Below the pieces are notes generated by a model. That model saw only the letters and a program-made list of their open reading frames with translations, had not been told where the DNA came from and searched no databases. From Bin87 sp964502995 (GTDB taxonomy: Bacteria > Chloroflexota > Dehalococcoidia > Lucifugimonadales > UBA3495), in NCBI GenBank assembly GCA_964502995.1, contig CAZCZB010000001.1, positions 1 through 64,000 on the forward strand: a DNA stretch of 64,000 bases, written 5' to 3'. Each line of letters opens with the position of its first letter. Position 1 is the first letter of the stretch. Below, piece by piece: positions 24,798 to 34,116 of the stretch. The translations under genes were made by a program, and so were the position numbers.

Positions 24798-26183
24798 TTA
24801 GGTGGCGGCTACGAAGAAGTCGGTGATCTTGGCGAACGCGAGGCTGCGGTACACGATGAATGCGTACCGGACATCGGAAAAGATATTGAACCGGCCGGAG
24901 GGCTGGGTCTGCACCGTCACGGTCTGGGCGTTGCCATCCACGGTCACCGGCACTGCCTGGGCTTCTTGGATGCGCACCTGGACAGACTCCCGATCCCGGA
25001 TGGCGCAGTGGTTCATAAAGTCGCCGATGATGACCGTGCCGGACGGCAGAGCGTTGCAGAGCACGACCGGCCATTCGTCGATCATCCTCTCGGCAGGCAT
25101 CCACAACGGAGCGTTGGCCCCGCGCAGAACGAAGGCGCCGGTGGTCGATTGCAGGGTCTTGACCTTGACCCAATCCTGCGAGTTCATCAGGATGGCGCTG
25201 GCCTCGGCTTCGCCGACGCGATACACCATCTCCGCGCCCTCTTCCAGGACGGTAACGGGGTTGCGATAGTTCCCGGAGGTTTCGCCCGCGTTGCCGTCGA
25301 TGACGTTGATGTTGGCGTCGGCAATATCCAGGAAGCCCGTGACGTTGGCGTTGGAGGCTGCCCCAGTGATGTACTCGTCAGTGTTCTGGAGCGTGCCACC
25401 AATGATGTCTGCCTGGATCCGGCGGTACTGCTGCTGCATCAGGTTGTTGTTCATCCGGCTCCGCAGCTGAGGCCGATCCTGCAGGGCTTCCTCGGAGACC
25501 TGGATGAACACGCCAGACTTGCCCACATCGACGGACTTTTCCTCGATGGTGAACTGGCTCTGCTGGTAGGTCGCGCCTTGGGCGACGGGCGCGGCGCCGG
25601 ACAGGTTCTTGGTTTCCTCGTCGTACTTGACCGCCGACTGGTCGGTGGAGATCTGCGGGATGATGTCCAGCAGGGTAACGCGGGTGCGGGGAGCCATGAT
25701 GTACTCGCCGGTGCGGACCGACTCCACGTTGACGGTATCGGCGGCGTTGCTGTCGGTGGACAAGAACAGGGCTTTCATGTTGACATCGAGGTCGCCGGAG
25801 AAGTCCTTGACCTTTCTGGCCACGAACTCATCGAAGCCGTCCATCTTCATAATGGATTCGCCTAAGTCCCACTTGCCCTGAGCGTTGGGCAGAGGCGTGC
25901 GCGTGGCCTTCTGGTTGCCGATGTTCAACAGGTCGTCGAAGGTGCTCAACGCGCCTTCGGTCTTCTGATAATCGTCGATCTCGGCCTGGAGCTTTTGGGC
26001 TTCCTGGGTCCTGGCCTGAAGCCACTCACCCATGGACTCGGTAATGTCGGGGTTCTTGACCCGGAACACCTCGCTATTGGGGTTTCCGTGGTCATCCTTT
26101 GAGCGCTCAACCCGAGCCTGGACATCGCCCTTGACATGCTCCAGCTGATTGCACAATCGAACGAGGTTCATGTTGACTGGCAT
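24798..26183 (-). CDS. Major capsid protein (HK97 fold)
   Basis: 461 residues from the ATG at 26183 with GGAGAC upstream. The N-terminal ~90 residues are a coiled-coil delta-like scaffold (ERSKDDHGNP...QKLQAEIDDYQKTEG), normally removed by the prohead protease. The rest follows HK97-type capsids: VGKSGVFIQVSEEALQDRPQL, RRIQADIIGGT, AILMNSQDW and PVVLCNALPSGTVIIGDF. It begins three bases after the protease stop. Confidence 0.9.
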   Translation of the reverse strand: MPVNMNLVRLCNQLEHVKGDVQARVERSKDDHGNPNSEVFRVKNPDITESMGEWLQARTQEAQKLQAEIDDYQKTEGALSTFDDLLNIGNQKATRTPLPNAQGKWDLGESIMKMDGFDEFVARKVKDFSGDLDVNMKALFLSTDSNAADTVNVESVRTGEYIMAPRTRVTLLDIIPQISTDQSAVKYDEETKNLSGAAPVAQGATYQQSQFTIEEKSVDVGKSGVFIQVSEEALQDRPQLRSRMNNNLMQQQYRRIQADIIGGTLQNTDEYITGAASNANVTGFLDIADANINVIDGNAGETSGNYRNPVTVLEEGAEMVYRVGEAEASAILMNSQDWVKVKTLQSTTGAFVLRGANAPLWMPAERMIDEWPVVLCNALPSGTVIIGDFMNHCAIRDRESVQVRIQEAQAVPVTVDGNAQTVTVQTQPSGRFNIFSDVRYAFIVYRSLAFAKITDFFVAAT

Positions 26184-26185
26184 TG

Positions 26186-27562
26186 CTACGTCTCCTGTCC
26201 TTCCAAGACTTCGATTTGATATTGGTGCCATGCCTTGAGGCCGGGGTCGGTTTCGGGAGGCAGGCCGGGAAAACCGCTCAGCAGGTCGTCGATCTGCTTG
26301 GCGAGAACATCGTCGGACGGCTCGCTCTCGGGATCCGTCGTTTCGGTTTCGGTCGTTTCCGCAGCTTCGGGGGCATCGTCCCCGCTCTTGTCCTGGCCCG
26401 GATCATCCGCGCTGGATTCCGAGCCCTCTTCGTACTGGTCGCAGCCGTCCTTTTCCGCTGCGGCTACGAGGCGCGACAGGTTGACGCCCAGACGTCGTGC
26501 CAGGGCCTGAAGCTGGCCGATCTTGGGGCAATTGGTAGTGCCGGCCAGGATGCCGCCGATGCTGGAGACTGACAAGCCGGCGGCGGTGGCGAGGTCGTCG
26601 TTGGTGAGTTCCTTCTCGTCGCGGAGTTGGCGGAGCAGGTCGCCCAGCCCTTCGCCCTTCTGCTCAGGCGCCGCCGTAGCTTTGTCAGGTGAATCGCCCG
26701 ATTTGTCTGATTGGGAGGGCGTATTGCCAGCGTCGGCAGTGGAACTAGCAGTTTCGGGGTCTGTAGCAGATTTCCCCTCCGCCGCTATTTCCATGACCGC
26801 CTCGGCCAGTCCCATACCTGCTTCCAGTCGGGAGACCAGCGCTGCCTTGCCCTCCGGGGTGGACGTGTCAATATCAATCCGCCCACCGCCGGGCAAGAAC
26901 AGCGTCCCTTTTTCGCGGGCGGCATCATCACCGCTGGACTTGCTTCCGCAGCCGCAGCCGTCGTTAGCCTTGCCAGACCTGCCATCTATGGCCGAGAGTA
27001 CGACGGGTGCCAGAGCGTCGGCCAGCTTGGAATAGTCGATAAGCACGGAGCCCTTTTCTCTGGCATCTCCCCGCTGTGCCGCCTTGTTGGCCTGGCACTC
27101 CGGCCCGCAGCTTTTGACCTCAATCGTGCCGGTGTCGATGCCCGCGCCGGATTCCACTGGGGCGACGTGGGTCACCCGCGCCTTGCGGATGACGAAGTAA
27201 TCCTCACCGCCGCGGGTCTCGAAGCCGCCCTCCTCAACGAAGAAGCGGAACGACCAGTCCATCTGGCCGCCGGCGGCCTTGATCGTCTTGTAGTGTTCGT
27301 CGCCGGACCAGGTACCGAAGAACTCGCCCCTGAACAGGGCTTCGGCGTCCGTCTCGTAGGTGGCGCCCATGCCAGGGGGCAGCATGGCGAAGTCATGGTT
27401 GTAAGCGCCCATGAAGACGCTCTGCTCGCCGATTGCGCCGGGCTCGATGATGTCGCCGTCCAGGTCCACCACCCCCAGAGTGGCGAATTTGGCGGTTACG
27501 ATGCGACTGTCATCCTCGGCCTTGACCGTGACGCTTTTGGTGCGAATCTGTGGCGACGCCAT
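26186..27562 (-). CDS. Prohead protease with internal XRE helix-turn-helix
   Basis: 458 residues from the ATG at 27562. Residues 1-150 are the HK97-type (S78) protease: GVVDLDGDIIEPGAIGEQS, catalytic His in AYNHDF (about 56) and Ser in MDWSFRFF (about 104). A Cys-rich piece (GPEC, DGCGCGSK) and an acidic linker follow. Residues 305-366 form a helix-turn-helix like XRE/Cro repressors (LTNDDLATAAGLSVSSIGGI). The acidic tail resembles a scaffold. Follows its own promoter at 27643-27671; the HTH could give autoregulation, but this is a guess. Confidence 0.85.
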   Translation of the reverse strand: MASPQIRTKSVTVKAEDDSRIVTAKFATLGVVDLDGDIIEPGAIGEQSVFMGAYNHDFAMLPPGMGATYETDAEALFRGEFFGTWSGDEHYKTIKAAGGQMDWSFRFFVEEGGFETRGGEDYFVIRKARVTHVAPVESGAGIDTGTIEVKSCGPECQANKAAQRGDAREKGSVLIDYSKLADALAPVVLSAIDGRSGKANDGCGCGSKSSGDDAAREKGTLFLPGGGRIDIDTSTPEGKAALVSRLEAGMGLAEAVMEIAAEGKSATDPETASSTADAGNTPSQSDKSGDSPDKATAAPEQKGEGLGDLLRQLRDEKELTNDDLATAAGLSVSSIGGILAGTTNCPKIGQLQALARRLGVNLSRLVAAAEKDGCDQYEEGSESSADDPGQDKSGDDAPEAAETTETETTDPESEPSDDVLAKQIDDLLSGFPGLPPETDPGLKAWHQYQIEVLEGQET

Positions 27563-27642
27563 AAAAAGGACCTCGCGCAATATGCTGCGCGGGGTCACAT
27601 GGGTCCACAGACGGCAGGGAACGTACTGTTGCTATTGTTTCA

Positions 27643-27671
27643 CTTATAACACGGCGGATTGACGTTGTCAA
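27643..27671 (-). promoter_or_regulatory. Capsid operon promoter
   Basis: On the minus strand TTGACA (27671-27666), 17-base spacer, TATAAG (27648-27643), 80 bases before the protease start. It sits between the fibre-like genes upstream and the head genes, so capsid genes can be expressed on their own. Confidence 0.75.
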
Positions 27672-27696
27672 AGTGGCCCCTATTCCTGTGAAACTC

Positions 27697-28557
27697 CTAA
27701 TGAGTGTGGTTGCCCGCGGCAATCTGGCTGGCTCCCGTACCCACCAGCCCATTGTTGGACAGCGCCCGATAGGTGATTGCCTTGGTGTCCAAGACCTGCT
27801 GCCACGCCGTCCCGTTATGGATGTCGATGACGCCGGTGGTCGTGTTCCAGCGGAGTATCCCGGCCCGCGGGCTGCTGGGCCGCTGGTTGGTCGTGCCGCC
27901 GGGCAATCCCACGAAGCGGTCGCCGTCGGTGCCATTCAGGATGCGGAGCGAATCCTCCAGCTCCTGCTCGCCATTTCGGCCGGCCAGGTCATCCATGATG
28001 TCCGACACGTACAGGTTCATGTTGGTGGCGGTGAGTATCTCCGCGTCTTCCCAAATGCGCGCCGTCCCGATGGACAGGTTCCGCACCAGGCTGACCCCCT
28101 GGGACACCAGCAGCTGGGCCCGGGCCGTCCGCTCCCGCAGATACTCCATGCTCCACCCCGGTTCCCAGTTCCGCACCGGGGAAAACAGCCGATGTCCCGG
28201 CTGTTGCAGTAGTTCAGCCTCAATCTCGTCGCGGTTCTCCGGCCAGACGGGAAACTTCCATCCGCCGGTCGCGCAGTTGAAGCAGATCACGAGCCGCTCA
28301 TCCTGCACCAGTTCGCCGTTGTGGCAGCCCGGGCACTGCCAGATCCAGCGACCGTGGTTGACCTCCAGGACGGCCTCCCCGATGGTGTTCAGGTCTGCGG
28401 GGAGGGCTGGCAGCTCTTCGCCCCGGCGCAGGTCGTACCAATAGGCGAGGTAGCCGGTGTAGTGCCGGCTGTACTCCGGCAGGACCAGCTCGACGCCGGG
28501 GTCGCCGGCGTTGCCGATCACGTAGTCGGGGAAGGTGAGGATGGCGTCGGAGGGCAT
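27697..28557 (-). CDS. Tail fibre-type protein with zinc ribbon
   Basis: 286 residues. An N-terminal region contains CPGC and CFNC (about residues 75-95), a zinc ribbon. The C-terminal ~110 residues are paralogous to the next gene: ELEDSLRILNGTDGDRF, GTTNQRPSSP, RWNTTTG and HNGTAWQ, the usual fibre segment in which a label on wild-type data is read as NTTTxxxExWDGTAW; it ends with NGLVGTG and AAGNHTH. Confidence 0.7.
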   Translation of the reverse strand: MPSDAILTFPDYVIGNAGDPGVELVLPEYSRHYTGYLAYWYDLRRGEELPALPADLNTIGEAVLEVNHGRWIWQCPGCHNGELVQDERLVICFNCATGGWKFPVWPENRDEIEAELLQQPGHRLFSPVRNWEPGWSMEYLRERTARAQLLVSQGVSLVRNLSIGTARIWEDAEILTATNMNLYVSDIMDDLAGRNGEQELEDSLRILNGTDGDRFVGLPGGTTNQRPSSPRAGILRWNTTTGVIDIHNGTAWQQVLDTKAITYRALSNNGLVGTGASQIAAGNHTH

Positions 28558-28559
28558 TG

Positions 28560-29351
28560 CTAGTTGATGGTGGCCGAAAAAGCAATGTCTGGCGAAGTAG
28601 GAAAATTGCTCACATCGAAAGAAAACCTTTCGCTATATGTTTTCCCGGCCGCAATCTGTATAACAACCGATGATGAAATGCCAGTTACATTGCCACGTGC
28701 ATCGTTGTACGGGTTGCGCCAATGCGATGTCCATGTTGCACTTTGACCTGCACTCATACTTTTGAGCCTAGTATCATTTGCAGTGAACGAAACCCTGCCG
28801 CCCCCTAGAGTGGTGACTGACGATGTTATTACACGTACTCTTGTAATCCCGTCGCCATGCAGGTTGGCAGATATACTAGTGAGGGCAACACGCACAGTTG
28901 CGTTGCCTCTGAAACCACTCCACGTAACTCTGACCCGTCCACGTACTACAACTGGGTGCGTATGAGCGCCTCTGGCAACTGTGCTCCCCGAATCCGGGAT
29001 TGCTACCGCGACCACTCCATTGCCGTTCAGGATATTGTAGGTCAGAACATCAGCGAGCGACTGCCCGAAGTGCTTCCACGCCGTCCCGTCCCAATACTCC
29101 GCTTCGCTGGTGGTCGTGTTGAACCGGAGGTATCCCGGCTGCGGACTGGCCGGCCGCTGCGCCGTGGTCCCTGCAGGCAACTGGAGAAATCGGTCGCCAT
29201 CGTCGCCGTTCAGTATCGACAGCGAGTCCTCCAGCTCCACCACCCCGTGCCGGCCGGCCCTCTCCTCCAGGATCCGGGAGACACTGTCGTTCATGTGGGC
29301 GGCTTCCAATATCTGGGCCCCTACCCATCGCCTTGCGTTTCTAATGGCCAT
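28560..29351 (-). CDS. Tail fibre / receptor-binding-type protein
   Basis: 263 residues. ELEDSLSILNGDDGDRF, GTTAQRPASP and FNTTTSEAEYWDGTAWK form the conserved fibre segment, followed by a unique beta-rich C-terminal head (about 130-263, Ser/Thr/Val-rich) with lower GC in its coding sequence than its neighbours. Variable tips after a conserved stalk usually bind the host receptor. Base composition suggests that the tip was acquired from elsewhere. Confidence 0.7.
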   Translation of the reverse strand: MAIRNARRWVGAQILEAAHMNDSVSRILEERAGRHGVVELEDSLSILNGDDGDRFLQLPAGTTAQRPASPQPGYLRFNTTTSEAEYWDGTAWKHFGQSLADVLTYNILNGNGVVAVAIPDSGSTVARGAHTHPVVVRGRVRVTWSGFRGNATVRVALTSISANLHGDGITRVRVITSSVTTLGGGRVSFTANDTRLKSMSAGQSATWTSHWRNPYNDARGNVTGISSSVVIQIAAGKTYSERFSFDVSNFPTSPDIAFSATIN

Positions 29352-32300
29352 CAGCGTCCCAGCGCTCCCTCTCCTAACCGGCTCTGTCCCAGTATAAACA
29401 CATTGCTGACGAATGTATTGGCCCCCAGCAGAAGGGTCACATGGTGGCGCCCGCCCCGCTCGATGGAATGCTCGACGGACTCCACGAACATATCATCCCG
29501 GCGTCCCTTGGAAACGAACGTGACTTTGTGCGATACGTCCAGGGATTGGGCAGCCACGAGGTGGTCAGACATTTCCAGGGTGGTATCCAATCGAATCGGC
29601 GGCGACTTCAAGCTGTCCAGCAGGACGAGCGCATAGCTCTGAGCATCTTCAACCGTGCTGATAAATTGCGCCGGGGCAAGGTACGTCCGAGGCTGAAACT
29701 CCCGAATGCTGGGGCCGTCCCGCTCTTCCACCACGATGGGCGCCGTTTCCGTCAATACCCGGCCCCTGGTCTGCAAGCGAGTGATGAACAAGCTCGTTGA
29801 CGACGTGTTGCTCACGGTCATAACGCGGCTGCTGGCAGTGTCCTGCACGATGATGGACACATCGCCGGTTCGATCCGTTCCCGTCCCAACCGCGAGGGCG
29901 TTCGCCGTGTAGTCTATCCCGGCCGCCAGGGGAATCCACTCATCGATGCCCACCGACCCCGCTGGATTGCTCGGTGGCGGGTACTCGGCGATAAAGGCCA
30001 CCGACTGCCCGCGCTGAATTTCGACGACGGACGACGCCTGCCAAATCACCTCAATCAGCCCCACTTCGTAGCTGCGCACGGGTACCTGCACGATGTTCAC
30101 CACGTCTTTCACCGGGTCATGCGGATTCGCCGAGACAACAGGGATGTCGCCAACTCCATCCGCGTTGAGGATGTACTGCGATCTCGCGCCGACTCGTGAA
30201 TTCTCCGCATCCATGGCGATGCGCCCGTCCTTTGTTTCGTAGAGGATGCCGCTCTCGGTTTCCTCCAGCGCCCGCAGCGCGTCAATCGTTCTCTGCCTGG
30301 ATACCCACCAGCGAGACATCGACCGGGACCCTCGCAGCGTCCCGCGCTGCCATTCCGGGACCAAAGCCGCATCCAACACCAACTTGGCAGCTGCGGAGGT
30401 CGTGATGGTCGATTCGGCAGTTTGGAAACGCGCCGGCGGAACCACGGCCATGGCGTAGAGGTTCACCATCCCGCCCTGCACCCGCGCCGTGCCGTCCTCC
30501 AGTCGCCCCACGATAATGCGGCTGCCGTCCCAACACACGTCGCCGTCTTCCCAGGTCCGGTCGGCGGCGAACTCCCCGGCGCTGACAGCATCTCCCGGAT
30601 TGTTACGGCTGGTGAACAAGATCAGCCGGCGTGGACTGTCGCCGGCGCCGACGACGTACTGCGTTCCATCCCAGTCAATTCCACCGGTCAAAGTGTTTCC
30701 GCCGGCCAATGCGGTGGACAGAGTCCCGCCCATGGCGATGTCGTCGTCCGGGTCCGTCTCGTCGGTGAAATGCCAGACCGTGCGGTCCTGCCTGACGAGG
30801 ACGTAGCGGTCCCCGTCCCAGCAGATGCCCACAAATGGCTGTCCGCCTGTCGCTCCTATGGCGCGTGCGGTCGCCTGCGACGGATTCGCGGCGGTGAATA
30901 CCTCGATGTTGTTTCCGTTCACGCTGACCAGCACGTCCCGATCAGGACGGTAAGTCAGACCGCCCCGGTCTCCGCCGTTGGGCAACCTGCCCAGCAGGAG
31001 GGGGTTGCCGACCTCGTTCAGGGCGTGAAAAGCATGTACGTTCCGCCCGCTCACCGATATGTACCTGGTGCCGTCAAAGGCGAACCCCTGCGCCGTGATG
31101 CCGGCGGGGAACGCCCTGGTCTTATGGGCATTGGGAGGGTCATACGTGGCCGCGCCGGGCAACGGGTGTCGGACGCCCGACTGCATGGGCACACTGATCT
31201 CCCGTTGGGTCAAATCGGCAAGCGGGCCGTAGGCGGTCAGCGTAACTCGGTCATCTCCGCTGGCCCTGGGATCGCCGTCGATACTGAAAAGCTGCCCTCC
31301 CCAGATCGTCACGTAGGAAGCGGAGCGACTGGCGCGCATCCGCAGGCGGACCCGTTTGCCCGGCACCACCAGTTTGAACAGTACGGACTCGGAGTTGAAC
31401 CGCGAGTACCGGCCGGTGTCGTTGCGGAGCCGCGCCTGAAGGTGCCCTGCCACCGAACGGCCATACACCATTTCCCGGAAATTACGCCCCCGCTGCGCCC
31501 GAAGGCTTACCAGGTCGTCCCACACGTTGGACAGTGAATGTGCAAACGTCCCGTCGCCATCCCAATCCACCTCCAGGCGGTAGATCGCGTTGTCGGGCAC
31601 CGTAACCACCGTGATCGTGAAGACTTGCACAACGCTCACGTTGGCGGCATCAGTGACCCGGTAACTCACGTTGCTGCTGCCATCGGCAGTTAGGATCCCG
31701 GTCAATATGCGAGTGTTCGCCGTGAAGGTCAGGCCCGCTGGCAACCCGGTCGCAGTGTAGGTATAGGGAGGTGTGCCGCCGGTGGCCGCCGGCAGCCGCA
31801 CGGTGGTCCGCGACCCGTTCGCCACGCGCAGGGACGTGGGGCGCTCCAAAGCCAGTGGGCCGGCCACCTCAATTTCAAAAGTGCGGGATGCCGACCTGGC
31901 CGGTGTGTCGGAGTCGGTGGCGGTGTAGGTGACGGTGTAGGTCGTCGTCCGGGTAACGCTGGGTGTCCCGCTGATGGTACGAGTAGCGGCGTCGAAAGTC
32001 AGTCCACCAGCGAGGCCGGTCACGGAGTACGTGTAAGGCGGGACGCCCGCTGTGGCCGGAGGCAGTTGCTCAGAAAAGGCGACGCCATTCTGACCCGTCT
32101 GGTCCGTGACGGCGGGCAGCGCTGGCGCGGGCAGGTCGGCAATCGCAATATCAAACGTCCTGCTGGCGGATGCGGGGGTGGGTGAATCGGAGTCGGTGGC
32201 GGTGTAGGTGACGGTGGCCGTTCCCGTGGCGGTGGGCGTGCCGGCGATGGTGCGCGTGCCCGGCGTGAAGTTCAGCCCCGCCGGCAGGCCCGACACCGTG

Positions 32301-33646
32301 TACGTGTACGGCCCGATTCCCCCCGTCGCCACGGGCAACTGGTACGAAAACGCCGATCCCCGCCTGCCGGTTTGGTTGGTCGCCGCCGGCAGGGACAACG
32401 CGACCGGCGCGGCAATCGTGATGGTGAAAGTGCGGGATGCCGACCTGGCCGGCGTGTCGGAGTCGGTGGCGGTGTAGGTGACGGTGAACGCTCCTTCCGC
32501 CGTGGGAAAACCACTGATCACCCGCGTATCGTCATCGAACGCGAGGCCCGCCGGCAGGCCGCTCACGGTGTAGGTATAGGGGCCGACGCCGGCAGTGGCA
32601 GCCGGACATGTAACGCTGAACGCGGTGCCCCGCCTGCCGGTTGCATCTGGCACGACGGCCAGCGCCGGAGGAGGCGGATCAGCAATCGTGAACGTGAACG
32701 TCCGGTTCCCGGTAGCAGCGGTGGGTGAATCGGAGTCGGTGGCGGTGTAGGTGACGGTGGCCGACTGAGTAGTGGTCGGCGTCCCGCTGATGGTTCGGCT
32801 GGCGGCGTTAAACGTGAGGCCCGCCGGCAAGCCGCTCACCGAGTAGGTGTATGGCCCGATCCCGCCCGACGCCACGGGCAATTGGACGCTCACCGCGCTG
32901 CCACGAACTCCGCTCTGATTGGCGACGCTTGGCAGGCTCACCGGCAACGGAGCCAATACCTCAATGTCGAACATCACGCTGGCGGATGCGGGGGTGGGTG
33001 AATCGGAGTCGGTGGCGGTGTAGGTGACGGTGGCCGTTCCCGTGGCGGTGGGCGTGCCGGCGATGGTGCGCGTGCCCGGCGTGAAGTTCAGCCCCGCCGG
33101 CAGGCCCGACACCGTGTACGTGTACGGCCCGATTCCCCCCGTCGCCACGGGCAACTGGTACGAAAACGCCGATCCCCGTCGTCCCTGCTGATCGGCCACT
33201 GCCGGCGCCGCCAGGGCCGAGCCATCGTCGAAAGCAACCGTCAACGATCGGTTCCCGAGCGCGAGGAACGCAGTTGCCCAAGTCACCAAGTCGTTGATAT
33301 TGTCGGGCTTCCAGAAGTACGGCTCAGCAGAGTCGTCTATGCCCTGGATGACTACGCTGTTGTCAGCGCTGTCGGTGAACGTGATAGTGCCATTCGTCTC
33401 CAGTTCGGCCAAGAAATCCGGGCCAACCGCCCCTTTGCTTTCATTTTGGGTCGAGGCCAGAGTGACTTCTATGCTTTCGGATGCTGTCAGCGGTATTCGT
33501 AAGGACGCCAGGAACGCTGAACCATCTCCGTCAACCAGCGTGCCCCCCAGGTCAACATATCTGCCGAAGGACGGGTTCCACCACATGTAGAAACCGGGGA
33601 TTACTATCCAGTCCCGGTTGGGGATGGTAACGCTGACCCGCGCCAT
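29351..33646 (-). CDS. Tail tip / baseplate protein with Ig-like repeats
   Basis: 1,431 residues. N-terminal ~170 residues unique; then about six He_PIG/Ig-like repeats (VSGLPAGLNFTPGTRTIAGTP, VTYTATDSDSPT...) to about residue 720; then a C-terminal ~700 residues with RYSRFNSESVLFKLVVPGKRVRLRMRAS and other beta-rich segments like siphovirus tail-tip (Tal or gp J-like) proteins. Start overlaps the tail of the 155-aa gene region closely, downstream of the tape measure, as expected for a tip protein. Confidence 0.8.
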   Translation of the reverse strand: MARVSVTIPNRDWIVIPGFYMWWNPSFGRYVDLGGTLVDGDGSAFLASLRIPLTASESIEVTLASTQNESKGAVGPDFLAELETNGTITFTDSADNSVVIQGIDDSAEPYFWKPDNINDLVTWATAFLALGNRSLTVAFDDGSALAAPAVADQQGRRGSAFSYQLPVATGGIGPYTYTVSGLPAGLNFTPGTRTIAGTPTATGTATVTYTATDSDSPTPASASVMFDIEVLAPLPVSLPSVANQSGVRGSAVSVQLPVASGGIGPYTYSVSGLPAGLTFNAASRTISGTPTTTQSATVTYTATDSDSPTAATGNRTFTFTIADPPPPALAVVPDATGRRGTAFSVTCPAATAGVGPYTYTVSGLPAGLAFDDDTRVISGFPTAEGAFTVTYTATDSDTPARSASRTFTITIAAPVALSLPAATNQTGRRGSAFSYQLPVATGGIGPYTYTVSGLPAGLNFTPGTRTIAGTPTATGTATVTYTATDSDSPTPASASRTFDIAIADLPAPALPAVTDQTGQNGVAFSEQLPPATAGVPPYTYSVTGLAGGLTFDAATRTISGTPSVTRTTTYTVTYTATDSDTPARSASRTFEIEVAGPLALERPTSLRVANGSRTTVRLPAATGGTPPYTYTATGLPAGLTFTANTRILTGILTADGSSNVSYRVTDAANVSVVQVFTITVVTVPDNAIYRLEVDWDGDGTFAHSLSNVWDDLVSLRAQRGRNFREMVYGRSVAGHLQARLRNDTGRYSRFNSESVLFKLVVPGKRVRLRMRASRSASYVTIWGGQLFSIDGDPRASGDDRVTLTAYGPLADLTQREISVPMQSGVRHPLPGAATYDPPNAHKTRAFPAGITAQGFAFDGTRYISVSGRNVHAFHALNEVGNPLLLGRLPNGGDRGGLTYRPDRDVLVSVNGNNIEVFTAANPSQATARAIGATGGQPFVGICWDGDRYVLVRQDRTVWHFTDETDPDDDIAMGGTLSTALAGGNTLTGGIDWDGTQYVVGAGDSPRRLILFTSRNNPGDAVSAGEFAADRTWEDGDVCWDGSRIIVGRLEDGTARVQGGMVNLYAMAVVPPARFQTAESTITTSAAAKLVLDAALVPEWQRGTLRGSRSMSRWWVSRQRTIDALRALEETESGILYETKDGRIAMDAENSRVGARSQYILNADGVGDIPVVSANPHDPVKDVVNIVQVPVRSYEVGLIEVIWQASSVVEIQRGQSVAFIAEYPPPSNPAGSVGIDEWIPLAAGIDYTANALAVGTGTDRTGDVSIIVQDTASSRVMTVSNTSSTSLFITRLQTRGRVLTETAPIVVEERDGPSIREFQPRTYLAPAQFISTVEDAQSYALVLLDSLKSPPIRLDTTLEMSDHLVAAQSLDVSHKVTFVSKGRRDDMFVESVEHSIERGGRHHVTLLLGANTFVSNVFILGQSRLGEGALGR
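32162..32362. repeat. 201-bp perfect direct repeat, copy 1 (copy 2 at 32978-33178)
   Basis: Two Ig-like repeats in the tail-tip gene are identical at the DNA level over 201 bp, spaced 816 bp (272 codons, in frame), while the other repeats have diverged. This indicates recent duplication or gene conversion within the gene. Confidence 0.9.
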
Positions 33647-33648
33647 GA

Positions 33649-34116
33649 CTACTCTGCCTGCTCCTCGGAGTTGGCCGAGATTTCAACGGAAGTGGCATCT
33701 TCCGGCGACGCCTCAGCAGGCTGCGCTGGGTCGGCATCGGTTGCTGCCGCCGGAGCGCGGCGCCGTCCTCGGGGCTGCCGCGCCGGCGCCGGTTCCGCAT
33801 CATCAGCAGGCTGCGCTGGGCCGGGATCCGGTTCGGGCTGACACGCCGGGCAGGTGATCTGGGCGTCAGCCATGGCGAGATGTATCACCCCGTTCTCCGG
33901 CAATGCCTGGCATACGGGGCGGTAGTCTTCCCCAGCGCGATGCACCAGGGGCGCCACCTCTTCGGTTGGCGCCACCGGAGCGGCGACGATCTCCTTACAG
34001 GCCGGACAGTCCACAGCGTCCAGATCCCGCACCAGGTGCAGTCTTGGTACGCCATACTCAACAACAGCAACGGCCCGGCAGACCGGCGCTCCGTTCTCAT
34101 TCGTGTAGTGATTCAT
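33649..34116 (-). CDS. Cys-pair protein with disordered tail, 155 aa
   Basis: First ~90 residues contain CPAC twice (near 39 and 90) plus single Cys and His residues, possibly two small zinc sites in a repeated arrangement; the last 60 residues are Pro/Ala/Glu-rich. Overlaps the tape-measure stop by four bases. Function unknown; virion component possible. Confidence 0.55.
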   Translation of the reverse strand: MNHYTNENGAPVCRAVAVVEYGVPRLHLVRDLDAVDCPACKEIVAAPVAPTEEVAPLVHRAGEDYRPVCQALPENGVIHLAMADAQITCPACQPEPDPGPAQPADDAEPAPARQPRGRRRAPAAATDADPAQPAEASPEDATSVEISANSEEQAE

